DNA from: Nephromyces sp. MM_2019
Lineage: Eukaryota > Apicomplexa > Aconoidasida > Nephromycida
DNA length: 19,343 nucleotides
Reading direction: 5' to 3'
NCBI GenBank assembly: GCA_015657535.1
Contig: JADHZB010000059.1
Location: 1-19,343, forward strand
The notes under the pieces were generated by a model, which did no database searches, was not told the origin of the DNA, and saw nothing but the letters and a program-made list of their open reading frames with translations. Made by a program: the position numbers and the translations under genes. How positions within the stretch are numbered: position 1 is the stretch's first letter; each line of letters begins with the position of its first letter. Shown here one piece after another: positions 1 to 11,422 of the stretch.

Positions 1-142
1 TATATATATATAAACAATACATACTCGTTTGAAAATATGCATTAATTCACATTATACACAATCATGATATACACAATACCAGAATATATATATATATATT
101 TGTGTACATATGAATCAAATAAATTTTTGTATTATAGCTTAC

Positions 143-3100
143 AAGAGTTACTGTTGCAATCAATTTGATAAGTACATGTATTGATGGGCCAGCTGTATCT
201 TTACTTGGGTCACCAACTGTATCCCCAACAATAGCTGCTTTGTGTGCATCACTACCTTTACCACCCATTTCACCTGTCTCAATATATTTCTTAGCATTGT
301 CCCATGCACCACCAGCATTATTTAGGAAGAGTGCCATCAATATCCCTGTAAAAGAGTAAATATGTGTGTGTGTGTAATAGCTTGATTAGATGTATCCTAT
401 AACGTAGTAAAAGTTACAAATATATATCCTGAATGTGTGTAAAATTTATATCCTAAATGTATGTAATCATAAATGTATATATGTCTTTGTAAATATACTT
501 CACAAGTGTGATTAATTGGCTAAAAATGAAATAAGACAGTATCAACCTGTAGACGTAGCAAACATTAAGAATGAAGCTAAACATTCCGGGCCAAGTGTAT
601 AATCTCCAATTTTGGTACCCACCACTCTATAAATCAAAAGTAAATGAAAGGGGATGTTTTAGTGTTATAATGTAAGTGAAAGTAGGAGGAAAATCGATCT
701 CTAAATAGTTTATTTAATGGACTTACTTGAATATATATCCTACAAAAACCGGTGATAAAATAGCTAATAAACCTGGTTTGATCATTTCTTTCAATGCTGA
801 GCGACTGAAAATATGGTATGTATATATATATACATATGTGTGTAAGCTTTTAAATTTAAATGTAAATATATTTACCTCACGATAGCTACACATGTGTGAT
901 AATCTGGTTTTTCTTTGTATTCTATAATTCCAGGGTGTTCTGAAGCATATAGAAATTATGTATTAAAAATTACACACAGTTTAGTTGATCGTGATAGTGA
1001 AAAGTAGTAAATACTCTAACTTCGAAATAACTTTTATTTCTGTATGTGTCTGCTGTGTGTGTGTTGTATGCGTGTGTTGTTTGTATATGATTGTAGTGCG
1101 TGTGTTGTATGCGTTTGTTGTGTGTGTAAGTTTATTTGTATTGTTTGTTTGTATGTGTGTGTGTTGTGTGTGTAAATAATATTACCCATAAATTGTCGTC
1201 GCACTTCTTTCACAACTGATTGTGCAGTTCGACCAACCGACTCCATAGCCCAAGAGGCAAATAGAAAAACCATCATTGAGCCAATCAAGCCACTTACAAA
1301 CACTAATAGTAAATAAGATGAGTTAATTAAGGTGTTTGTATATATGAGCACATAGGAGAGATGTGCCATTGGAATGTGTTTGCTAATTTTAAAAGTTAAA
1401 ATGAGCGGCTAAATACTATTAATTTGTTTACAATATAGTGCGTGTAAATATAATCCAAGTTTATGTATAGTATTCTAACCTTCAGGTTTAGTGATGTCAA
1501 CCACATTGAATGCATGTTTAGAGTATAGGGTAACCTAGAATAAATAAGTAATTATATATATACATATATATATATATGTATATAATGTCATCTTTAAGAT
1601 ACGTATTATAAATCAGGTTGGTGTGTGCGATATATCATATATTATGTTATATGTTACATGAAATGATTCATTATGTTTTAAATCTCGAATTATCTGTATA
1701 AATTGCCTATTGTTATATATATATATATATGAATACATATAAGTATTGATTATGTGTGTGAGTATATAGGTTATCATTATGTGTATTTATATGTATACTA
1801 TCATTATGTTTGTGTAACATATTCTATTTATGTACTTTACCTCGTTAAGAAAAGCGGTAAATAATAAGAAAGAGGCTAAAGCTGCTGACCCTACAGAAAA
1901 TCCTTTAGTGTTGGCCTTGGTTACATTACCTACTGCATCTAGTCGATCTGTTATAGCCCTATATTACACCAAAATTCACACAATAGTTTTTACATACACT
2001 AAGAATAAACACAGAATAGTATAATCTATATTGTGTCCATTGATATTAAGAAAATTGGAGATGTTACAATAATGTGTGTGTAATTGCTCTCAGTACAAGG
2101 CATAAATAATGTGTGTGTAACTACACTTAGTACAAGAGATATAACACATGTGTAGTTACACTTAGTACAAAATTTGTAATGTATGTGTGTGAAAATACTC
2201 AGTACAAGACATATAAAATGTGTATGTGATAAATCAGCCTAGGCCATAAAATAAAGTGTGTGTAGCAAATTTTAACCTACCTAACATGCTCAGGTTGTTC
2301 ACTCATTTCAACAATACCCCCTGCATTATCAGCTATTGGACCAAAGCTTGACATTGATAAAACAAATACAGCCGTACACAACATTCCCATTGTTGAGACA
2401 GCCGTACCAAACAATCCAGCTACAGTTGGATTAGTGGGGCATATATCAGTTGATTTACCTTTAAAACATTATACAAATATTTTTATAGGGTTGTGTGTAA
2501 GTTTATAGATACAAGAATGGTGGTTGATATGTATGATAAAAGAATAAAATTATACAAACACACAAAAATATATGTATATATGCGGGTGTGTGAGTATAAT
2601 TTGCTGGAGTGGGGCAGGAGAGGTATATGATGGCTTATGTAAATTATATATTTTGTATATGTGAATGAGTAAATTATGTGTGTGTCAATCATGTACTTCA
2701 ATACGTAAACAATGTGTGTAAGATTACCCAGGTAGAAAGAGGATATCAATGCAAAGCTTATAATCAAAACAGGTAGAGCAGTTGACTCTAAGCCGACAGA
2801 GAGGCCTAAATATATAATGTGTATGTAAATCTTATATGTCTAGGGTGTGATTGTTGTTGTGTTTATGAATGGATGTGTAATTAATATTTAAACATTATTA
2901 ATATACATTTTTAATTTGGCAAGTCCAAGATACAAAATACACATTTTTTAGTTCCATGATTAAATTAATATGCAAATTGCAGAATAAATACACATACATA
3001 TATCTCAGGAGTCAATCGCATAAATATATTTATACACACGCACACATATGCTATATGTTTGACTCTAAACCACAAATACATGTATATATGTACACACATA

Positions 3101-3690
3101 AATACCTATATTCATAACTCAGATTCAGGATAAATTAATTACATACTCAACTATATATATATACCATACAGATATAATGACTAAATATACACACACTAGC
3201 ACCAATCTTGGTATCCCCTTACACAAGCACATTATTAAAATTACCAGCAATTATATTTGTAGCAGGGCCTGTAGAAGAAGCATCAGCTATCCTCCTTACT
3301 TGTGAGTATTCATAGTCAGTGTAATATTGTGTAACCAACACAAATAAAAAAGCACACAACATTCCCAGAAATCCACACATTGCAAAATGTTTCCAAGCAT
3401 ATGGGTGTTCAGGTGTGTAGAGCATATTCCTGTGTATGTATAGGTTGGGTGGGTCAATTTGTAAGTTTGTGTGCGTATATGTTGTGCGTGTGTGTATTTG
3501 TGCGTGTGTGTGTAGGTTGTGTGTGAAATTATGTGTCTTTGTGTAATGTGTGAATCCCTTATGGCAATGTATATACATATCTATCAATGTATAAGAAAAT
3601 GATACAAGTGTATCAACACTAATTCCTCAGTTTTGAATGAGTGCATTCCTGTATCTATGTATGCGTATATATGTATCCTTTAAGCTAAGT

Positions 3691-3721
<31 letters not shown>

Positions 3722-5497
3722 TACTGCGTGTGTATAATATGTCAGTTATCCATGTAATTGGTAACATTTGAAGCATATTACCAGCAAAGGAAGCTAAAAC
3801 CAACAAGACCAAGTAGGCAGGTGATAATATAAGCTCTTAGCATAATCTTCATTGGGTTATTGTGTGTGCTGTTTAGGCTGTGATTGTCAATGAGTCCAGG
3901 GCGTGTACGTACAAGAAACAAGCCAATTGTGGATATCACCAAATCCATACAATGTACTGCTAATGGGAATAATACAAATCCTATAGAGCAAAACGCACAT
4001 AAAGTTATATAGTGTGTGTGTATATATCAAGATTGTATGCTAGTGTGTTTTCTAAACGTTGGATTTGTGATAGAATTTATCTATGAGATTATCTGGTGCA
4101 TTATTCAATACCTAATAATCATAATTAACTCACAACTCTCACAAGCTATCTCGGCATCCTACATACGCTAGAATCACTCTGCTACAGCATATGACATACC
4201 CCATACATAACAAGTAGTCCCGCACAGCAAGTGATCTTCCAAACACACTCATACACACATACACCTTCTCACACCACCAACATTCCCCACACGCATACAC
4301 ATGCACTATCTCCTCTCCCCATATAACATTCCGCACACCTCCCGCACCCTCCGCAAGCCCCGCACACACACCATAGGCAATTTCAGCATCAAGCTGGCTT
4401 TCTTTAGCAAGTGAGCCACCCAATATCATAGCGGCGATAATTTCGGCAGCAATACTCTCGAATAAATCAGCACATTGGCCAGCGCAATCACCAACATTAT
4501 CGCCCACTAAGTCTGCGATAACTGCGGGGTTACGCGCGTCATCTTCGGGTATATTGAGTTCGATTTTACCAACCAAATCAGCCCCTACATCGGCTCCTTT
4601 AGTGTATATACCACCGCCCAATTGTGCAAACATAGCAACAACGGAGGCTCCAAAACCATAACCAACAACTAATAGGGGTAATTGTATGGGGGGGATATCT
4701 GGATAGAATGTATGGAGGGTTAAGAGAAGTAGGGAAATACCGCCTACAGCCAATGAAACATTAATAAGTGAGCTGAAGGCCCCGCCGCGGAAACAGAGTT
4801 GTAGGGACTCGTTGTAGCAGCGGCGAGCGGCGCTAGCGACACGGCTATTTGTACGTACAGACACCCACATCCCTGAATAACCAGTGAGGGATGAACAGAA
4901 GGAGCCAATGAGGCAACACAGGGTAGAGATGAGGGCTATAGAAAATGAGGAGATTGGTTCAGTGATCTCTTCATTCGAGTCTGTGCCATTCTGCTCGAAA
5001 TTATGTGCAGGGTGCTCTTGTAACCAATTCAATATCATCAAACCAGCGGCTAAGAACAGGGTTAAGGGTAAGATTGTTGAAAATTGCACACTAAAGAAAC
5101 CCTCGGAACCTTCGCGGATAGCATTTGATATTTGTTGCATAGAAGGTGTACCCTCATCGAATTGATATATCCAATTGAGTAACCAAGTCGCCATCAAAAG
5201 TCCCAAAATTGATAAGATGAGGCTAATTAGTAAGATCTTGAGGAAAAAGGAGGTCTTAGCCACTAATAAGAATAAGGCGAGGAGCACAAATGCGCACGTA
5301 CACCCTAAAAACCACACGAATTTGTTTCTGGGTAAGAAGTAGCGTGCATTCCTCCGCCATTTATGCTTTGATTCAAAATTCCGCAGTAATGTCCGGTCTT
5401 CGTCCTCTATGTCAGTTTGTATAACTATCAACTCATGAGTAGTCCCTGTGTTGGGTGTAATCCTTTTTTTTGTGTTATGTGGTGACTCGAGTGACAT
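143..5497 (-). CDS. Membrane-bound proton-translocating pyrophosphatase (H+-PPase), K+-independent type II; 3' end off window
   Basis: Hydrolyses pyrophosphate to pump protons across an acidic-organelle or other membrane. Twelve exons join in phase: 4372-5497, 3782-3980, 3245-3429, 2728-2805, 2281-2458, 1841-1958, 1480-1534, 1186-1302, 876-939, 727-804, 547-626, 143-345, giving 827 residues. Family signatures are unmistakable: [14 protein letters not shown] near residue 300, the Asp-rich [12 protein letters not shown] at 329-340, YYTDYEY and [10 protein letters not shown] at 477-504, GLESTALP at 508-515, [13 protein letters not shown] at 768-780 and [15 protein letters not shown] at 800-814. 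Hydrophobic segments recur from about residue 60. Lys603 in [10 protein letters not shown] marks the K+-independent type (family knowledge). I chose the Met at 5497; an in-frame Met at 5638 would add 47 residues. The last exon ends at a GTAAGC donor and the usual short C-terminus is absent, so a final exon probably lies off the left edge. Residues 1-60 form a basic, variable extension. Confidence 0.96.
2068..2235. repeat. Degenerate tandem repeat, period about 36 bp, in H+-PPase intron 5
   Basis: Four copies of AGTACAA start at 2092, 2129, 2164 and 2201. Each is followed or preceded by an ATGTGTGTG-type segment, giving spacings of 37, 35 and 37 bases. The repeat lies wholly within the intron at 1959-2280. 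Confidence 0.75.
3696..3720. repeat. TA dinucleotide microsatellite in H+-PPase intron 2
   Basis: An uninterrupted alternating AT tract of about 25 bases within the intron at 3430-3781. Confidence 0.9.
3981..4371 (-). other. H+-PPase intron 1, with exon 1 frame open into it
   Basis: This 391-bp intron is placed because exon 1 (ending EIAY plus one base) and exon 2 ([13 protein letters not shown]) join exactly in phase and match the family. The donor is GTGTGT and the acceptor TATAG. The exon 1 frame stays open for the first 233 bases, down to 4139, and would add about 77 Cys-, Trp- and Val-rich residues unlike any pyrophosphatase. The donor half is TG/G-rich on the sense strand; the half near exon 2 is AT-rich with a short CA run. 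Confidence 0.85.
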
Positions 5498-7642
5498 TGA
5501 GGGTGTGTGTGGGGTGGGGGGTGGAGGGGCTATGTGTATCAGAGGGGAGATATTATGAGGGTGAGAGGGGTGTGGTAGGGGAAACCTTGTATATGTGAAG
5601 AATGGGTGACAAAATTTCTTAATTAGTGTAAATATCAACTAATCATTGGTCTTTGTTTTTATGATTTGAAATTCGCGTGTTATATCCTTTAAGCGTGCTT
5701 GTATTTGTGTGTAGGTATGTGTATGTGTAAGTGGGTGGGGTTGTGTTTGTAGGTGGGTCGGTATAGGGTCTGTGTGTGTGGTCATATATATGTGTAGGTG
5801 TACGTAGGTGGGTCTGTGTCGATTGTGTGACGGTAGGTATAAGTGTGAGTATGTGGGTAGGTGTGTATATATGTTAGTGTCGTGTAGTTGAGTGCGAATC
5901 TGTGTATAGGTGTTTAGGTGGTCATGAAAGTGAGTATAACTTTGAATAGTTAATATCTTATTTAAAACATACCCACATTGGATTATATAATTGTATGTAT
6001 TTTTAAATTGTGAGTGCTTTTGTCAGGTGTGTGTGTGTGTGTGTAAGATAAGTTAGTCAATTGTTGAGTGGGTCTAAGCGAGTCTAAAATAAATTGATCA
6101 ATGGATATGTGTGTGTTTGTGTGAAATAAATAAAACAAAATGTTTTGATATACAAGTCAAAGAACGTGTAGGTTTATGATTCAATTTATATTTGTATCTA
6201 CCAATTTAATCATTTAAGTGATATGTATGTTATTTGATGTGTGTGATAATATGAGTAAAAGAAAATTAAAATATTATTTAGTTAAGTAGATACATAGTGT
6301 CTATTAGCTTGTATACAAATAAATGTGTGTAAAAATCGTGCAAGTGTAGTCAAGAATAGCGTATGTGCCTAGGCGGGTGTTGTAAATTTATCAGTGCTGA
6401 TTGCGTGTGTTAAGGTGTATGTAAGTCTGTATTGATATGTGTTTGTCTGAGTGAATATGTGTGGATGGGTGAGTCTGAGTGTGTTTATGTGTATTTGTTG
6501 ATTTGTGCATGAGTGAGTGTAGTTCAACTGTAGTGCTGCTTATATATGTAAATATATCTATATCCATAGGTATATGTATATCTATGTAATGTGTGCTTGT
6601 ACTGGTCTTTATAAATATTTTTTTAATTATATATATAATGCGTAATAAATTGTATGTTTACATTTGAGTAAGGCTAATTAATGTATTTTGTACTTATTTT
6701 GCTTAAAATTGTGTGTAGTTGGCCTTGCCATAATTTAGTGTGTAAATTCCCACAAATGCATGTGTTTGAAATTGAATATAAAATAATGATCTAGTACTAT
6801 TAAACCATCAAATTATTTTCAAACTAAATGTACTTAAATTTATCAACAGATATACAAATAATAACATAAACACAAATCTACACACAAGCAAAATTATAAA
6901 CACATACGCTTATACAAACATATTATATTTAAACACACACAAATACACTGGTAGTGTACCCACAAACATACATATTTTTGCATAAACTACTATGTTTAAC
7001 ACTCACACACATACTATGTATGTTGACAATCATAAAGTAATCAAACATGCATCAACTCTTACTCACAAACATATACTCTCACACACACAATCACAAAAAC
7101 CATCACACAAATAATCACATACATAAACACATATGAACACACACCCCTATATAAACACACACACATCCAATATATAAAAATCATTCCTTCATATAATAAT
7201 TTTTCTATCACCCTCTTTCTTTAACAAACTCATACATATATATATATATGTATATAAACTCATCTTCCTCTATTCACACACACACTATTTGACTATCTTC
7301 TCATAATCTTCTCCCTCAAACATTAATCTTTTGCTAACTCTAAAACTATATTACACACAAATTATCTTCGAGTAACTCAATCAAATACACCACACATATA
7401 CATACACACACAGACATCCAAACACCTACTATATACACATATACACATACAACTTAACATACACATACAAACAAACCGATAAACCTGCATTATACAGTTA
7501 TCGCATATATCATCACACTCAAAAACATTCACATACATACTCATAAGCCTACACGCCTACAACCCTCTACTCATTCAAACACACACACACACATAATGAA
7601 ATTAATTCCATTCGAATTGTAAAGCAAACTCACACAGTCAAA
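5498..7642. promoter_or_regulatory. Shared upstream region of the divergent H+-PPase and UTP15 genes
   Basis: This 2.1-kb stretch lies between two start codons facing apart, so it should hold both promoters. I see no convincing TATA box, operator or extra gene. From 5640 to about 6780 the plus strand is rich in TG and G; from about 6840 to 7640 it is rich in CA and C, with a short neutral AT-rich switch near 6800. The 140 bases just upstream of the H+-PPase start are very C-rich on that gene's sense strand. All reading frames here are short and built from repeats. Promoter function is inferred from gene orientation alone. Confidence 0.55.
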
Positions 7643-10436
7643 ATGGGCGAATATTATCCCCTTAACACACAGTCCTATATATTCAAACCTTTAAGCTCAA
7701 CACCCACTACTCACTCCGTCAAATACAAGGCATGTTTATATGATTTTATAATAATCCTGTGTGTGTACATATATGATGTATATCTGAACATAGATGATGT
7801 GTGTGTGTTTTAAATTATGTTTTATATAATAAATCATCACATTGTGTGCATATGTACAAATATATATATATATAATCACCCTAAATTATATGTTTATAAT
7901 AATAAATTCATTATATCAAATAATAATGTATAAATTGAATATATTGTTTCTGTGTGTGATAATATCAACATATAGTATATTATTTGTACTAATGGAGTAA
8001 ACAATACAAATAGAGTAACATAAAAATATCCATAGTCCTATTAAAACAATTTAGATACCTTATGACATACATTACACACAATTTACAAGTACATACATAT
8101 ATGCATATATTAAAACATATACACACATACATATACACACCACACATATAATTTTTCAACATCTTTCATTAGCTATGGGGCCAAGGAAAAGAGAATACAA
8201 AGATAAATAGTGTTGAATTTACACACACTAAGCCTACTATATGTGCAATTACAAGTGGTACAAAGGTTAGTATTGATATATTTAAGATATGTGTGTTGTA
8301 CATACACACAATATGTTCCCACATACACTCTCCCGATATCAACCCCCTTCCCCTCACATCCTACATACACCTTCAAAATTATCCCCTTACATACATCCCA
8401 TACATACTCCTCCCTATATACCACACACATCCTACACACACCTTCAAGATCATACCCCCTGCACACATCCCATACACACCCCCACCACACACAAATACAC
8501 CTTCTCTATGTTTATAGGTCGCATTTTATGATGTTGAAAAGCAAGAGGTTACACACCAATTTACGTCCATAAAAAACATAGCCAACTGTGCCTCCTATAG
8601 GCAGGATGACAAATTGATGGCCATAGGAGACGACAGTGGCCTCCTCCAAATTATTGACTCTACACACCGTTCAATTTTAAGGAGGCTAAAGGGACACACA
8701 GGCCCTGTTAAAACAGCCAAATTTATGAATAGTAAGACACACATAATCTCGGGTGGTGAAGATAAAACAATCAAGTTATGGGACATATCTGAAGGGAAAT
8801 GTGTACACACCTTTTCTACACACACAGATAAGGTTAGGTGTGTAGTTACATCCAATATGATGAATTCACCCCATCTGTTTTTATCGGGGAGTTACGACGG
8901 TAATTTAAAATTGTGGGACACACGAACATCAGAGAAACAAGTTTTGATGTTTACACACAGCCATCCTGTTGAGGATATCATCATCTACCCAAAGAGTTTA
9001 ATGTGTGCTTCTGCTGGTGCTACTCTGGTATGTGTGTGTGTGGAGTGTGGGGGTATATGTGTATGGGGCTGTGGTGGAGTATTTGCTTAGGGTGTAAGTA
9101 GTTCTTGGATGGGATTTGGGTGAGGTATATGTGTGTGAAATATGCATACACATCTTCATTGATGCATATCTTAATTTAAAAATCCATTTTTCAATTTTTT
9201 TCACACACGCACACCTACACACACACATACACATACACACACACACATACACACATACACACACACACATACACACACACACATACACACGTACATACAC
9301 ACATACACACACACAATTTTTCAGGTAAAAATTTGGGACATATCCACTGGTAAACTTATAGATAGTTTATCTAATCACTCTAAAACAATTACCTCTATCT
9401 CAATTACAAATGATGAATCAAAATTATTAACTGGGTCACTCGATAACACCACAAAATGGATTGATTTACACACACAAAATGTACTCAAAACTCAATTCTA
9501 TGACAATCAAATCTTCTGTGCAGCACTCTCCCCTAACAATGATCTCCTTGCTGCTGGATTGGGGTATGTGTGTGTGTGTGTATGTGTGAATATTATGTGT
9601 TTATTTGTATGTGGATGTGTATGAATAATATGTATGTATATGTATGTGTAAATATTATATATGTAAATGTGTGGATATGTGAATATTATATTTGTATATG
9701 TGTGAGTATTATGTACGTATGTATATGTGTGTGGATGTGTGTGAATAATATGTATGTATGTATGTGTGTATGTGTGATTACTATATATATATTTGTATGT
9801 GGATTTGCATGAATATTATATATGCGCACACATAAACACTACTTAGAATACTTAACCTTACACACACACATATTAAACAATTTTACCATCTCTCTCTCTC
9901 TTCTCTCTCATTTTAGTGATGGTGGATGGTATATCAAGCGACATAAGGCCCCAATAACACCCCCTAAACCTACATCTGTACACACACCAACCTTACCCAA
10001 TACACACACAACCATGGTAATTAAAGAATTATCAGCCAAACACAATACACACTTGGAAAAATTACTAAGAGAATTCAATTATAAGGGGGCCCTTGATTTA
10101 GCCCTGACAACTTCATCTGCACACGTTATTTCACTCATTGAAGAGTTAATACAGAGGGGGGCATTATATATAGCGTTGGGGGGACGTGATGAGGCTACTA
10201 TATTACCTATACTAAAATTTGTGAGTCGAAATATTGGTACAGAATCACCACACACATCTATTGTATTAGAGGCCTTACACACACTCATTGAAGAAAATGA
10301 ATGGATGTGTAAAACAAATGATACTGCAGTCACTGCTATGTTAAAAATGATTAGCCAAGTTATTGGATTTGAATTAGCCCAACACACACAACTTGAAGAG
10401 GTACAGGGTATACTAGATATGGTTCTTACTAATTAA
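7643..10436 (+). CDS. UTP15: U3 small nucleolar RNA-associated protein 15 (UTP15), WD40 protein
   Basis: UTP15 belongs to the t-UTP/UtpA part of the small-subunit processome and acts in the nucleolus in pre-rRNA transcription and 18S processing (family knowledge). Five exons join in phase: 7643-7729, 8173-8265, 8518-9027, 9325-9563, 9917-10436, giving 482 residues, close to the usual length of about 500. Residues 50-315 form a WD40 propeller: KGHTGPVKT (118-126), IKLWDIS (145-151), SGSYDGNLKLWDTR (183-196), VKIWDIS (231-237) and LTGSLDNTTKW (265-275). Residues 345-482 match the UTP15 C-terminal helical domain, with LREFNYKGALDLAL, IEELIQRGALYIALGGRDE and a closing EVQGILDMVL. The start MGEYYPLNTQ resembles other UTP15 N-termini. 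Intron 1 needs a GC donor. Coding sequence is rich in ACACAC, read as Thr-His. Function is as sure as homology from reading allows. Confidence 0.95.
7730..8172 (+). other. UTP15 intron 1, probable GC-AG intron
   Basis: Exon 1 ends in phase 0 at ...KYK and exon 2 starts in phase 0 at LWGQG. The best junction is AAG followed by GCATGT, with acceptor TTTCATTAG after a T-rich tract. The alternative, a GT donor at 7718 (GTCAAA), also keeps phase but drops four residues, VKYK. Confidence 0.6.
8355..8496. repeat. Two diverged copies of a 71-bp C-rich unit in UTP15 intron 2
   Basis: CACATCCTACATACACCTTC at 8355 recurs with few changes at 8426, and the following bases also align (AAAATTATCCCC versus AAGATCATACCC, then ACATCCCATAC in both). 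The copies lie in the intron at 8266-8517 and account for three overlapping open frames there, which I treat as noncoding. Confidence 0.8.
9201..9316. repeat. CA microsatellite next to the acceptor of UTP15 intron 3
   Basis: About 115 bases of nearly pure CA/TA dinucleotides end just before the T-rich stretch and CAG acceptor at 9322-9324. The same intron starts with GTATGTGTGTGTGTG at 9028, so its two ends are complementary. Confidence 0.9.
9564..9820. repeat. TG-rich degenerate minisatellite in UTP15 intron 4
   Basis: Starting at the donor GTATGTG, motifs of the type TGTGAATATTATGTGT and TGTGTGGATGTG recur about every 30-50 bases. The end of the intron, 9856-9916, is instead CA-rich and then a long CT tract ending in TTTTAG. 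Confidence 0.8.
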
Positions 10437-11422
10437 TGTCTTACAGACATAATGTGTGTAATCCTAGGATACACTCAAAAAAATTATTTTTTTTTCCTAG
10501 AATGTCATAGGATACCTTATACACACACATTGATTGGTGATTGGATATTTTATTCACATTTTTTTTTAAATACACATATACAAACACCTAATACACACAT
10601 AAATCAATACACTTCTTTTATATGTCCATTTCATATACATACCTATTATTGTTTCAAATATTCATTTAAATAGAAACTGATATAGGGTACACATTTTATA
10701 ATAATTAACATTACACACACATACCTAAACACACTAAGAAATGTGTATATATATCCTTACTAAAATTAATTTCTTAATTATAGATAATCAATGTTTACAA
10801 ACACATCTTTTAACTAATAAAAACAAATCAACTATTTTTATAAATCAAAATATTGACTAAAACAAAATTATAAAATATTGTTTATAGTGAGCTTAGTTTT
10901 AAACACATTGTCGCTCAAACCTTATATTACACACACTTTATACATCTCTATCACGTATCATACATACACAAAAAATTTCACATATTATTACATATTTGAG
11001 GTATAAGTCTCTAAGCAACAACAAATTATTTTTACAATTACTATAGACCTAATTGATACATATTAAACATGTTTTAAACCATTACACTGTATTTATAGTT
11101 TTTCACACACACACTACACATGTTGTTTACACACTATATATAGATATGATTATGTGTGTATATGTTATCTGCTCTATATACACTTTGAAAAACTGATTAC
11201 TAGAAATTATTTCAATTTTGAAAATTATATAATGTCTTTGCAAGTTGTGTGTATAAATTGTGTTTGTAGGTTGTTTGTGTAGGTTGTGTTTGTAGATTGT
11301 ATGTGTATATTGTGTGTATATGTGTGTGTAGGAGTGTGTGGGTATGAGTGTGTGTTTGTGTGTGTTGTGTATGTAATTTAAGGAGCTGTTTTATTTTCTC
11401 TTAACTCGGATTCAGTTTTTAA
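10437..11422. other. Region between convergent UTP15 and the minus-strand gene at 11423
   Basis: No gene seen. From 10440 to about 11130 the plus strand is AT-rich with scattered ACACAC; from 11140 to 11375 it becomes TG-rich, with TGTGTGTAGGTTGT repeats. The only long frame, at 10452-10673, has repeat-like composition and no family match. A possible AATAAA polyadenylation signal for the minus-strand gene lies at 11390-11395, 28 bases past its stop. Confidence 0.6.

Noticed and set aside
1..25. Telomeric repeat at the window edge
   Set aside because: The TATATATATATA start is a plain microsatellite; no TTAGGG-like or other G-rich tandem repeat is present.
4884..5165. Plus-strand 93-aa frame
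   Set aside because: Antisense shadow of H+-PPase exon 1, whose minus-strand product matches the family throughout.
8173..8572. Several overlapping frames of 62-120 residues on both strands
   Set aside because: They arise from the C-rich 71-bp repeat in UTP15 intron 2 and encode Tyr/Thr/His/Pro repeats. The true coding parts here are UTP15 exon 2 and the start of exon 3.
10437..10452. Six-bp hairpin (ATGTCT-TAC-AGACAT) right after the UTP15 stop
   Set aside because: Too short, with no U-tract terminator logic for RNA polymerase II; likely chance in AT-rich DNA.
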